From the NCBI GenBank assembly GCA_002013415.1, contig MAEX01000017.1, positions 1-64,000 on the forward strand: 64,000 bases of DNA, written 5' to 3'. This document shows positions 8,494-15,902 of this stretch, one piece after another. Every line of letters begins with the position of its first letter. Position 1 is the first letter of the stretch. The stretch is from Mycobacterium sp. D16Q14 (GTDB lineage: Bacteria; Actinomycetota; Actinomycetes; Mycobacteriales; Mycobacteriaceae). The notes under the pieces were generated by a model, which made no database searches, was not told the origin of the DNA, and was given only the letters and a program-made list of their open reading frames with translations. The position numbers were made by a program, and so were the translations under genes.

Positions 8494-10040
8494 GAGATAT
8501 CCAGTCGTACCGGGATTGTCAGTACTCGATAGTCACGCTGTGCCTGAATCCAGGCGAGGTACCGGCCCGGCTTGGGGAATGTGAAGGTGAACGGTACGTC
8601 CGGCCCGAAGGCGGCCACCGTCTCGTCGGGTGGACTGTCACCGTTGAGTGGTGGGGCTCCAACCATGGGTGGCATCGAATCATTTTGCGCAGACTGATGA
8701 TCGGTACCATGTTCCATGCCGGGCATATTGGTGCCGCCGTGGCCGCCCATGGAATGAGCGTGGGCCCAGACCGCTGAATCCTGCACCGCAGCGCCGAGAT
8801 CGCCCGCGGAGGTGTCACGGGGAATCGGGCCGGCGATCACCAGATGACCGAGCATGCCCAGCCACGGCTGCAGGACTGGGTCGGCCCCGACCGTGGCGGA
8901 GAGCGTCGTCGGCCGCCCCGCACGCAAGCCGGTGGCGCTCACATGCACGTGCAGCCCGTCGATCATGCGCATCCCGGGTCCGTCGAATGGTGCCGACGGT
9001 GCAGGCTTCCCGCCACGCGCTGTGAGTCCACCCGGCAAGCGCGCTGTCTGTACGCCGCCGCCACGTCGCACGAACTCGGCCGAGACCGCGTACCGACCCG
9101 CGACCGCGGGCAAGAGAGGTACCGAATAGCGGCCCGGTGCAACCCTTATCGGATGCAGATGGGATAGCCGCCCGTCCGGGGCCACCACCAGGAGGTGGAT
9201 CAACGCGCTGTCGTGGATGACCAGGTCGTCGGCGGGCAGGCCGGTTGCCGTGTCGATGAGTGAGAAGTAGATGTCCGTCGCGCGATCCGAATCCAGCTCG
9301 GACTGTTCGGCGATGAGCGCGGCCGAAGGCCGGGAGTAGTCGGTGACCGCGGGACGGTCCAGCCGGTAGGGGTTGGCGGTGTTCTCGACGGTCGGGTCCC
9401 GTTGTAGGCCGGGCTGGGGTGGTGGCGGCGCCGATATCGACAGCACCGCGCCGGTGATGGCGACCGCGAGGGCCGTCGCCGTGGCGGTCACCGGCACCGC
9501 GATCCACACACCACGACGGACCCGGGTCGCCACCACGAGTGAGACGACCAGGAGCAGGCCCGTGGCGGCCAGACCCAGATAGGCCACTCGTTCGGATGGT
9601 GACATCGCCTGACCCATGAGGACCAGCGGGATCCGGGCGGTGTGTGCACCGTCGCTGATCGTCAGGTCGGCCGGCCCGGCGCGGTCGATATCGAGCGTCG
9701 CACCGTACGGGCCGGGCTTCTCACCGAGGACCACCATCGCCGTCGAGATGGGGACCCCCGGAGCGGGTTGATAGTCATCGGTGCTGGCGCCGGTGGGCAC
9801 GATCTGCGCCCGGAGCGGGCCGGCCGCGGTGCCGCGGTGGGTGATCACATCGACGCGCAGCGGGCCGGGAATACTGGTCACCCGGCGGGCCACCACGGTG
9901 AGTTCACGCTCGCCCAGGCTCAGCGCCACCTGCACGTCGGCGCCCGCGGCGGCCGAATCCGCCGCCGCGACGGGGGCCCCGCTGAACAGTGCGGAGAATA
10001 CGAGCACCAGGAACAGGCACATCGCGCGCAAGTGGCTCAT
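8490..10040 (-). CDS. Large exported YtkA/CopC-like protein with Met/His-rich segment (516 aa)
   Basis: The ATG at 10040 gives a typical signal peptide (ALFSGAPVAAA cleavage region). Longer in-frame starts upstream would run into the divergent gene. The protein has an exported N-terminal domain ending in VLMGQAMSP, a membrane pair at about 150-210, and a large extracytoplasmic C-terminal half. That half has HLLVVAPDGRLSHLHP and a Met/His-rich stretch near residues 425-448 (HAHSMGGHGG, NMPGMEHG, DHQ). The LMG-AM element and the Met/His cluster point to copper handling outside the membrane. This is the first gene of a five-gene operon. A metal-handling role is inference; the family is unnamed to me. 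Confidence 0.65.
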   Translation of the reverse strand: MSHLRAMCLFLVLVFSALFSGAPVAAADSAAAGADVQVALSLGERELTVVARRVTSIPGPLRVDVITHRGTAAGPLRAQIVPTGASTDDYQPAPGVPISTAMVVLGEKPGPYGATLDIDRAGPADLTISDGAHTARIPLVLMGQAMSPSERVAYLGLAATGLLLVVSLVVATRVRRGVWIAVPVTATATALAVAITGAVLSISAPPPPQPGLQRDPTVENTANPYRLDRPAVTDYSRPSAALIAEQSELDSDRATDIYFSLIDTATGLPADDLVIHDSALIHLLVVAPDGRLSHLHPIRVAPGRYSVPLLPAVAGRYAVSAEFVRRGGGVQTARLPGGLTARGGKPAPSAPFDGPGMRMIDGLHVHVSATGLRAGRPTTLSATVGADPVLQPWLGMLGHLVIAGPIPRDTSAGDLGAAVQDSAVWAHAHSMGGHGGTNMPGMEHGTDHQSAQNDSMPPMVGAPPLNGDSPPDETVAAFGPDVPFTFTFPKPGRYLAWIQAQRDYRVLTIPVRLDIS

Positions 10041-10085
10041 CGGTGTCCAGTCTGCCCTGCGCCGGACGGGCCGCGGGATGGTCCG

Positions 10086-10091
10086 TAAACT
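10086..10091 (+). promoter_or_regulatory. Probable -10 element (TAAACT) for a leaderless transcript
   Basis: TAAACT ends 7 nt before the GTG at 10099, the spacing expected for a leaderless mRNA, and supports that GTG as the start. Confidence 0.5.
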
Positions 10092-10098
10092 GGCCCGC

Positions 10099-10359
10099 GT
10101 GAACAGCGACAGCGTGATCGGCCTCCTGAGTTGGTGGGATGGCGTGGAGCTGTGGCTCAGCGGACGCGGCTTCATCCTTCAAACGATCATCGTGATGCCG
10201 GTTGTATTGGTATTGGCGTACGCGATGGCCGTGGCCGGTGACAAGATCTTGTTTCTGCTGCTCAGCATGGTGAATCGGCTCGGCCGGTTCTATCAGGCGG
10301 CGCGCCGCCACTCCATGGAAAATCGGGCAGCCGCGGGCGCCCCGGTGGACCTTTCATGA
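10099..10359 (+). CDS. Small membrane protein (86 aa)
   Basis: The product has a short N-terminal amphipathic stretch (LLSWWDGVELWLSG), one strong membrane helix (about 25-50) and a basic, cytoplasmic-looking tail (NRLGRFYQAARRHS). The GTG start is supported by a TANNNT element 7 nt upstream. It is divergent from the YtkA-like operon, with 58 bp between start codons, and overlaps the next micro-gene by 4 bp. Family and function are not recognised. Confidence 0.55.
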   Translation: MNSDSVIGLLSWWDGVELWLSGRGFILQTIIVMPVVLVLAYAMAVAGDKILFLLLSMVNRLGRFYQAARRHSMENRAAAGAPVDLS

Positions 10360-10442
10360 GCGGTTTGCCGCAGTCGCGCGTCACGTTGGCGCTGATTGCG
10401 CTGGCCATTCTGGTGATAGTCGCCTGGCTGTTGAGCCGGTAG
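10356..10442 (+). CDS. Putative 28-residue membrane micropeptide
   Basis: An ATGA overlap with the previous gene opens a 28-codon frame that ends at a TAG. The peptide has the polar start MSGLPQSR and then one hydrophobic helix (VTLALIALAILVIVAWLL) closed by Ser-Arg. Translational coupling and the clean single-TM composition argue for a real small membrane protein. It is below usual annotation cutoffs and has no recognised family. Confidence 0.4.
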   Translation: MSGLPQSRVTLALIALAILVIVAWLLSR

Positions 10443-10755
10443 TTACTGTCTGTTGACGTAATAATGCTTCTACCTGCCGGTTCGGCCGTAAAGACCGCAT
10501 CAAAGAGCTCTGCTACGCTTCCGCTCATGCATTCCGCCGCCCCGGTTATCCGCGTGCGCCACATCCTGGCGCTCATTGCGGTCGGTACATGCGCGGTCGC
10601 AGACGTTCACTGTTGTCGCTAGACCCATCCCGTCCGCGGTTTGGTGTCGGTAGCGGCTAGTTCGAAGCCCACTGGCTGTTTCGCTGCCTTTCTGTCGTCA
10701 CGGGATTCCATGAGATATCCGTCCCAGGTAATCGTCATCCCACGAAAGGCATCGC
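10443..10755 (+). promoter_or_regulatory. Upstream control region of the sulfate transporter operon
   Basis: This 313-bp stretch holds the -10 element TACGCT (10514-10519), 7 nt before the leader ATG; the Cys-rich leader ORF (10527-10622); and 133 bp between the leader stop and subI. That last part contains a possible RNA hairpin (GGTAGCG at 10649-10655 against CGCTGCC at 10682-10688, followed by TTTCT). It also contains CTGCCTTTCTG at 10684-10694, an 11-mer found again in front of nirA. A GAAAGG ribosome binding site precedes the subI ATG. This arrangement fits translation-dependent attenuation by cysteine. Confidence 0.55.
10527..10622 (+). CDS. Cys-rich leader peptide of the sulfate transporter operon (31 aa, Ms4533A-like)
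   Basis: This short leaderless-type ORF encodes a peptide beginning MHSAAPVIRVRH and ending VHCCR, with Cys at 22, 29 and 30. A TANNNT hexamer ends 7 nt before its ATG, so transcription probably begins at the start codon. In M. smegmatis, leaderless Cys-rich short ORFs precede cysteine and sulfate genes, including a sulfate-binding protein gene, and act as cysteine-responsive attenuators. Position, size, terminal Cys-Cys and downstream operon all match. When cysteine is plentiful the ribosome should read through the Cys codons and repress subI-cysTWA; stalling should permit expression. That mechanism is carried over from M. smegmatis and not shown here. Confidence 0.75.
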   Translation: MHSAAPVIRVRHILALIAVGTCAVADVHCCR

Positions 10756-11811
10756 ATGCTCGGCTCCAGGATCAACATCGCAAAGACGGTTGGTGGCCGC
10801 CGGTGGCGCCACATCGGAGTTCTTGCTACAGCGGCAACAGTTCTCGCCGCCTGCGGTGGGGGATCCAGTGATGTCGCCGGTGGCGAGTCAGATTCGGATG
10901 CCGACACCACCTTGACGCTCGTCGCTTACGCCGTGCCGGAGCCCGGCTGGAAGAAGATCATCCCGGCATTCGCGAACACCGCCGAGGGCAAGGGTGTCGC
11001 GGTCACTACCTCCTACGGCGCGTCCGGCGATCAGTCCAGGGCCGTCGTCGACGGCAAGCCGGCCGATATCGTGAACTTCTCGGTGGAGCCCGACCTGAGC
11101 CGTTTGGTCAAGGCGGGCAAGGTTTCCGAGGATTGGAATGCCGATGCCACGAAGGGCGTGCCCTTCGGTTCGGTGGTCTCGCTCGTCGTGCGCAAGGGCA
11201 ACCCCAAGAACATCAAGGACTGGGACGACCTGCTGCAGCCGGGAGTCACGGTCATCACCCCCAGCCCGTTGAGCTCGGGCTCAGCCAAGTGGAACCTGTT
11301 GGCGCCGTATGCGGCCAAGAGCAACGGTGGCCGCGATGAGCAGGCGGGTATCGACTACGTCAGCAAGCTCGTCGGCGAGCACATCAAGCAGCGCCCCGGT
11401 TCCGGGCGCGAGGCCACTGACGTGTTCCTGCAGGGCAGCGGTGACGTGCTGATCAGCTACGAGAACGAGGCGATCAACGTCGAGCGTCAGGGCAAGGACG
11501 TCGAGCACGTCAATCCGCCGCAGACGTTCAAGATCGAGAACCCGGTTGCCGTCGTCAAGGGCAGCGCGCACCTGGACAAGGTGAACGCCCTGAAGAACTT
11601 CCTGTACACCCCGGAGGCGCAGAAGCTCTGGGCTGAGGCCGGTTTCCGTCCCGTCGATCCAGCCGTTACGGCAGAATTCGCCAAGGACTTCCCGACGCCT
11701 GACAAGCTGTGGACCATTGCCGAACTGGGCGGCTGGAAGACAGTTGACCCGGCGTTGTTCGACAAGGAAAACGGCAGCATCACCAAGATCTACAAGAAGG
11801 CCACCGGATGA
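10756..11811 (+). CDS. subI: Sulfate-binding lipoprotein of the sulfate ABC transporter
   Basis: This 351-residue protein carries a lipoprotein signal ending in VLAAC (lipid Cys33), followed by a Gly/Ser linker. The mature part has the sulfate/thiosulfate-binding protein pattern: TLTLVAYAVPEPGWKKI, TTSYGASGDQSRAV, PADIVNFSVEPDLSRLV and PSPLSSGSAKWN, which line the oxyanion pocket. It should capture sulfate outside the membrane and deliver it to CysT/CysW. A GAAAGG ribosome binding site precedes the ATG. The stop overlaps cysT by 4 bp. The order subI-cysT-cysW-cysA is the same as in M. tuberculosis. Confidence 0.93.
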   Translation: MLGSRINIAKTVGGRRWRHIGVLATAATVLAACGGGSSDVAGGESDSDADTTLTLVAYAVPEPGWKKIIPAFANTAEGKGVAVTTSYGASGDQSRAVVDGKPADIVNFSVEPDLSRLVKAGKVSEDWNADATKGVPFGSVVSLVVRKGNPKNIKDWDDLLQPGVTVITPSPLSSGSAKWNLLAPYAAKSNGGRDEQAGIDYVSKLVGEHIKQRPGSGREATDVFLQGSGDVLISYENEAINVERQGKDVEHVNPPQTFKIENPVAVVKGSAHLDKVNALKNFLYTPEAQKLWAEAGFRPVDPAVTAEFAKDFPTPDKLWTIAELGGWKTVDPALFDKENGSITKIYKKATG

Positions 11812-12707
11812 CAGCCTCTGCGGAACAGTCGACGGAACCGGCTTCCGAGCCGAAATCGACTGCCCGGCCCGACCGCGAGGTTGGTGCCGGGCAGCCGGGG
11901 GGCCTGTTGAGGCGCCGGTATGGCAGTACCTCGCTGCGGGTCGGCGCGGCATCGATCTGGCTCAGCATCATCGTGCTGCTGCCGCTGGCCGCGATCATCT
12001 GGCAGTCCGCCGGTGGCGGGTGGACCGCGTTCTGGAACGCGATCACCTCGAATGCCGCGGTGAGCTCGTTCCGGGTGACCCTGGGCGTCTCGTTCGGGGT
12101 GGCCGTCATCAACCTGTTTTTCGGGCTGTTGGTGGCCTGGGTGCTGACTCGTGACGACTTCCCCGGAAAGCGGTTGGTCGACGCCGTCATCGACCTGCCG
12201 TTCGCCTTGCCGACAATTGTGGCGAGTCTGGTGATGCTCGCGCTGTACGGCCCGGGCAGCCCGGTGGGCATTCACATCCAGCACACCAGGTGGGGTATCG
12301 GGATTGCCCTGCTGTTCGTCACCCTGCCGTTCGTGGTGCGATCCGTGCAGCCTGTCCTGTTGGAACTCGACCAGTCCGTCGAGGAGGCCGCCGCCTCACT
12401 GGGAGCCGATAACTGGACGATCTTCCGCGCGGTGATCCTTCCCGCGCTGCTTCCGTCACTGTTATCGGGTGCGGGCCTGGCCTTCTCTCGGGCGATCGGT
12501 GAATACGGTTCGGTGGTGCTGATCGGTGGTGCGGTGCCCGGCGAGACAGAAGTGTCTTCGCAGTGGATCAGGACGCTCATCGAGAACGACGATCGCACCG
12601 GCGCTGCGGCGATCTCGATTGTGCTGCTGATTATTTCGTTTGTCGTGTTGTTCGTCTTGCGCACCATCGGGTCGCGTGCGGCCAAGCGAGAGGAGCTGGC
12701 GCAGTGA
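11808..12707 (+). CDS. cysT: Sulfate ABC transporter permease CysT
   Basis: This 299-residue permease has a polar N-terminal tail (about 1-45) and six membrane segments. The binding-protein-dependent transport motif is EEAAASLGADNWTIFRAVILP near residues 185-206, the coupling helix that contacts the CysA ATPase. It forms the membrane channel with CysW. The ATG overlaps the subI stop, and its own stop overlaps cysW (GTGA), giving an unbroken coupled operon. Confidence 0.92.
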   Translation: MTASAEQSTEPASEPKSTARPDREVGAGQPGGLLRRRYGSTSLRVGAASIWLSIIVLLPLAAIIWQSAGGGWTAFWNAITSNAAVSSFRVTLGVSFGVAVINLFFGLLVAWVLTRDDFPGKRLVDAVIDLPFALPTIVASLVMLALYGPGSPVGIHIQHTRWGIGIALLFVTLPFVVRSVQPVLLELDQSVEEAAASLGADNWTIFRAVILPALLPSLLSGAGLAFSRAIGEYGSVVLIGGAVPGETEVSSQWIRTLIENDDRTGAAAISIVLLIISFVVLFVLRTIGSRAAKREELAQ

Positions 12708-13519
12708 CGCCGTCACCGCTGGTCAAGTATGTGGCGCGGTACGCGGCGCTGCTCTACATCGGCATCCTGGTGATCGTTCCGGTGGGCCTCATCCTGTGGC
12801 GCACGTTCGAGCCCGGGGTCGGCGCGTTCTTCGAGTCGATCGCCACGCCGGCCGCGGTGTCGGCCCTGCAGCTGTCGCTGCTGGTGGTCGCGATCGTGGT
12901 GCCGCTGAACGTCATCTTCGGCATTCCCACGGCGTTGGTACTGGCACGGAACAAGTTCCGCGGCAAGGCCGTGCTGCAGGCGATCATCGACCTCCCGTTC
13001 GCGGTCTCGCCCGTTGTGGTGGGTGTGGCGCTGATCCTGTTATGGGGATCTGCGGGCGTGTTCGGGTTCGTCGAGAACGATTTCGGGCTCAAGGTCATCT
13101 TCGGGTTCCCGGGCATCGTGCTCGCGAGCATCTTCGTCACGATTCCGTTCGTCATCCGCGAGGTCGAGCCAGTGCTGCATGAACTGGGCACCGAGCAGGA
13201 AGAGGCGGCCGCGACGCTGGGAGCCACTGCCTGGCAGACGTTCTGGCGTATCACGTTGCCGTCCATCCGCTGGGGGTTGACCTACGGCATCGTGCTCACC
13301 ATCGCGCGCACACTGGGTGAGTACGGCGCGGTGATCATGGTGTCGTCGAACCTGCCCGGGGTATCGCAGACCCTGACCCTGCTCGTGTCCGATCGTCATC
13401 AGCGTGGCGCCGAGTACGGCGCCTATGCCATCTCAGCGTTGCTGATGGCTGTTGCGGTGATCGTCCTGGTGGTCCAGGTGGTCATTGATGCGCGACGAGC
13501 AAAAGCCAATAGCGAATAG
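12704..13519 (+). CDS. cysW: Sulfate ABC transporter permease CysW
   Basis: The GTG at 12704 overlaps the cysT stop and gives 271 residues; longer in-frame starts upstream lie well inside cysT. Six membrane helices and the EEAAATLGATAWQTFWRITLP coupling motif near 165-185 mark it as the second permease of the sulfate importer. LTLLVSDRHQRGAEYGAYAI near the C-terminus is typical of CysW. It pairs with CysT and is driven by CysA, encoded 14 bp downstream. Confidence 0.92.
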   Translation: MTPSPLVKYVARYAALLYIGILVIVPVGLILWRTFEPGVGAFFESIATPAAVSALQLSLLVVAIVVPLNVIFGIPTALVLARNKFRGKAVLQAIIDLPFAVSPVVVGVALILLWGSAGVFGFVENDFGLKVIFGFPGIVLASIFVTIPFVIREVEPVLHELGTEQEEAAATLGATAWQTFWRITLPSIRWGLTYGIVLTIARTLGEYGAVIMVSSNLPGVSQTLTLLVSDRHQRGAEYGAYAISALLMAVAVIVLVVQVVIDARRAKANSE

Positions 13520-13533
13520 CAAGGAGCCACAGA

Positions 13534-14553
13534 ATGACTGACGCGATTACCGTTCGCGGCGCGAACAAGCATTACGGCGACTTCGCCGCGCTGGACAACA
13601 TTGATTTCGAGGTGCCCTCAGGCTCGTTGACCGCGCTACTGGGCCCCAGTGGTTCGGGCAAGTCGACCTTGTTGCGGGCCATCGCCGGGCTGGACCAGCC
13701 CGATACCGGCACGATCACCATCAACGGGCGTGATGTCACCGGTGTACCGCCACAGCGGCGCGGTATCGGTTTCGTGTTCCAGCATTACGCCGCCTTCAAG
13801 CACCTGACCGTGCGCGAAAATGTCGGGTTCGGACTCAAGATTCGCAAGAAGCCGAAGGCCGAGATCAAAGAGAAGGTTGACAATCTGCTGGAAGTAGTGG
13901 GGCTGAGCGGTTTTCACACGCGCTATCCCAACCAGCTTTCCGGTGGCCAACGTCAGCGCATGGCGCTGGCGCGGGCGCTCGCCGTCGACCCGGAAGTGCT
14001 GCTCCTGGATGAGCCCTTCGGCGCGCTCGATGCGAAGGTGCGTGAGGACCTGCGGGCCTGGCTGCGCCGACTGCACGAGGAGGTGCACGTCACCACGGTG
14101 CTGGTGACCCACGACCAGGCCGAGGCTCTCGACGTCGCCGACCGGATCGCGGTGCTCAACAAGGGGCGCATCGAGCAGGTAGGTTCTCCCGACGACCTCT
14201 ACGACCGCCCGGCGAACAGCTTTGTGATGTCGTTCCTGGGTCCGGTGGCCAAGCTGAATGGAATCCTGGTGCGTCCGCACGATATTCGAGTGGGACGCAA
14301 CGCCGACCTGTCCCGTGCTGCCGTGGAGGGCACCGGTGAGACCACCGGGGTGACCAAGGCGACGGTGGGGCGGGTCGTGCACCTCGGTTTCGAGGTGCGG
14401 GTGGAGTTGACCAGTGCCGCCACCGGGGAGCAGTTCACCGCGCAGATCACCCGGGGTGACGCCGAGGCGCTCGGGCTGCACGAGGGCGACCAGGTATACG
14501 TGCGCGTCACGCGGGTTCCTGACCTGGGTGACCTCGCGGAGGTCGCGTCCTAA
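13534..14553 (+). CDS. cysA: Sulfate ABC transporter ATP-binding protein CysA
   Basis: This 339-residue ATPase has Walker A GPSGSGKST at 37-45, the signature LSGGQRQR at about 135-142, Walker B LLLDEP at about 156-161 and the switch region THDQAEALD. The C-terminal part (about 240-339) is a TOBE-type regulatory domain containing VRPHDIRVGR. It hydrolyses ATP to drive sulfate import through CysT/CysW. An AAGGAG ribosome binding site lies just before the ATG. Last gene of the transporter operon. Confidence 0.95.
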   Translation: MTDAITVRGANKHYGDFAALDNIDFEVPSGSLTALLGPSGSGKSTLLRAIAGLDQPDTGTITINGRDVTGVPPQRRGIGFVFQHYAAFKHLTVRENVGFGLKIRKKPKAEIKEKVDNLLEVVGLSGFHTRYPNQLSGGQRQRMALARALAVDPEVLLLDEPFGALDAKVREDLRAWLRRLHEEVHVTTVLVTHDQAEALDVADRIAVLNKGRIEQVGSPDDLYDRPANSFVMSFLGPVAKLNGILVRPHDIRVGRNADLSRAAVEGTGETTGVTKATVGRVVHLGFEVRVELTSAATGEQFTAQITRGDAEALGLHEGDQVYVRVTRVPDLGDLAEVAS

Positions 14554-14644
14554 GCCGTTTTCCGCGCTTTTGGAGCGCACCTGCAAGTGCCCGGTTATGA
14601 GCGACCAATGTCGTTGTGTCGGTGGCGTGTGCCATCGTGCGGTC

Positions 14645-14938
14645 ATGACGCGGTATCTGCTGACGTTGTACGTGCATCGGTTCGGTACGACGACTGTGTC
14701 GGAACTGGTGAACATGTTGGACCACAAAGGATTTAGCACCGATGGGCGTGCATCCAAGGCCGTGTCCGATGCGTTGCGTTGGGAGGTCCGCAGAGGTCGG
14801 CTCAGTCATGTTGACCGGGGGTGTTACGGCCTCGGGGAGCGGCTCCCGCGGGACCGAGCACCGCATGCTTCTTCGGGAGAAGGCCCTCTTGTCGCTCATA
14901 GCCGGGCACGACGAAGAGTGTTTCTGAAACGGGCCTGA
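14645..14938 (+). CDS. Small regulator-like protein, probably frameshifted near its C-terminus
   Basis: From the ATG at 14645 (another in-frame ATG is at 14597) the frame encodes YVHRFGTTTVSELV, a helix-turn-helix-like region, then SDALRWEVRRGRLSHVDRG and CYGLGERLPR. From memory, this is a family of about 90-residue mycobacterial proteins whose members continue with a TEHR/STEYR-type motif and a helix. In this frame the protein goes on instead with Arg-rich sequence to a stop at 14936. In another frame, from about 14853, TEHRMLLREKALLSL continues to a stop at 14925-14927 and looks like the expected ending. A one-base insertion or two-base loss near 14846-14853 would explain this. Function unknown. 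Confidence 0.45.
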   Translation: MTRYLLTLYVHRFGTTTVSELVNMLDHKGFSTDGRASKAVSDALRWEVRRGRLSHVDRGCYGLGERLPRDRAPHASSGEGPLVAHSRARRRVFLKRA

Positions 14939-14943
14939 CAAGA

Positions 14944-14973
14944 AAATGGCCCCCGGTTCGCCGGGGGCCATTT
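14944..14973. terminator. Strong bidirectional intrinsic terminator
   Basis: A perfect 13-bp stem (AAATGGCCCCCGG against its complement) encloses a TTCG tetraloop. The outer A/T pairs give a T-run in either direction. It lies between the small regulator-like gene (plus) and the His-rich gene (minus) and so can end transcripts from both sides, including any read-through from cysA. Confidence 0.85.
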
Positions 14974-14984
14974 GTTGTTGCGTT

Positions 14985-15137
14985 CTAGTGCTCGTCGTAG
15001 TGATCGCCGTGCGGGGCGTGGCGGTGTCCATCGTGGATGTAATCCACGTGATCCTCGTGAGTGACTGCCTCGTGGCCGCAGTCGGGGCCGTGGACGTGGT
15101 CGGGGTGGTCGTGGGTCTTGTGCTCGGTGCTGGTCAC
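14985..15137 (-). CDS. His-rich metal-binding-like miniprotein (50 aa)
   Basis: The GTG at 15137 lies 7 nt after a TAGTGT -10 element, so a leaderless start is likely. An in-frame ATG at 15173 would put the start upstream of that promoter and add 12 residues. The 50-residue product is full of His and Asp (THDHPDHVHGPDCGHEAV, EDHVDYIHDGHRHAPHGDHYDEH) with a single Cys. It has no signal peptide or membrane helix. Such sequences commonly bind zinc, nickel or copper and serve as storage or chaperone proteins. The gene has its own promoter with an operator-like palindrome and a strong terminator, so it is an isolated transcription unit. Confidence 0.65.
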   Translation of the reverse strand: MTSTEHKTHDHPDHVHGPDCGHEAVTHEDHVDYIHDGHRHAPHGDHYDEH

Positions 15138-15144
15138 GCTGCCA

Positions 15145-15180
15145 ACACTATCGCAGACATGCGCATGTAACAATATATTG
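15145..15180 (-). promoter_or_regulatory. Promoter of the His-rich gene with two palindromes
   Basis: Read on the minus strand, a -35 TTGTTA (15168-15173) and a -10 TAGTGT (15145-15150) are 17 bp apart. A perfect 12-bp palindrome ACATGCGCATGT (15157-15168) fills the spacer and touches the -35. A second perfect palindrome CAATATATTG (15171-15180) overlaps the -35. A palindrome inside the spacer is the usual position for a metal-sensing repressor operator. The regulator is not identified. Confidence 0.55.
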
Positions 15181-15212
15181 ATGTGGGAGGGGCGCCCGCG
15201 GGTGGAGGTCTG

Positions 15213-15902
15213 TCAGTGCGGCACCGGCGCCGGGACCGCGGCTTCGTAGCGCTCGACCACTACCTCGGCGACCAGCCGGTCCGCGCCCAAAGGTGCTGCC
15301 ACCGGGATACCGGCATGGACGGCTTCGGCGCGGATCTGGTCCAGCAGCAGTCCGGGGGACAGGAACCACGGTGCAACAACGGCTTCCGTGGCACCGCGAG
15401 ACCGCAGCGCGTCTGCCGCGTCGGCAATGGTGGTCGACTCTCCGGTGGCGAAAACCGTCGTCGAGATGGACCACTGCGCGGCCAGCGCCCGGGTGCGGGC
15501 ATTGGCCGTGGAATCCGAGGACCCGACCGCGGTGAGAATCACGCCGGGATTGTCGATGCCGAGTTCGGCCACGCGACGCCGCGCCAGCCGCAGCAGGCGG
15601 TCATCGGCACCGAGTACGGGTGCTTGCGTCACCCGCAATCCCGAGAGCGCCGAGGACAGTACGGTCGGCAGATCGATCCGTGCGTGGTAGGCATCCGACA
15701 GCAGCAGCGGCACGACAACCGCATCACCACTCAGATCGCCCAGCACGTCCACGAGATTCGGCTCGGACAACTCAAGGAACGCCAGGCGGACGTCCAACTC
15801 CGGCCGGAGCATCCGTACCTGCGCGACCAATCGGCGCGCGTTCTCCGCGAACCGTGGGTCACGGCTCCCATGTGCGACGGCGAGAAGCGTTGGACTACGC
15901 AC
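15213..15902 (-). CDS. Sirohydrochlorin chelatase (CbiX/SirB family)
   Basis: This 229-residue protein begins with TLLAVAHGSRDP, whose His is the metal-binding residue of the CbiX/SirB family. A second half repeats the fold (PVLGADDRLLRLA, VVAPWFLSPGLLLDQI). These enzymes insert metal into sirohydrochlorin; next to nirA the logical job is Fe insertion to make the sirohaem that sulfite reductase needs. In M. tuberculosis a CbiX-like gene also follows nirA-cysH. The GTG start overlaps the cysN 3' end by 8 bp, so it is the last gene of the operon. Cobalt insertion for B12 is the alternative. Confidence 0.82.
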   Translation of the reverse strand: MRSPTLLAVAHGSRDPRFAENARRLVAQVRMLRPELDVRLAFLELSEPNLVDVLGDLSGDAVVVPLLLSDAYHARIDLPTVLSSALSGLRVTQAPVLGADDRLLRLARRRVAELGIDNPGVILTAVGSSDSTANARTRALAAQWSISTTVFATGESTTIADAADALRSRGATEAVVAPWFLSPGLLLDQIRAEAVHAGIPVAAPLGADRLVAEVVVERYEAAVPAPVPH

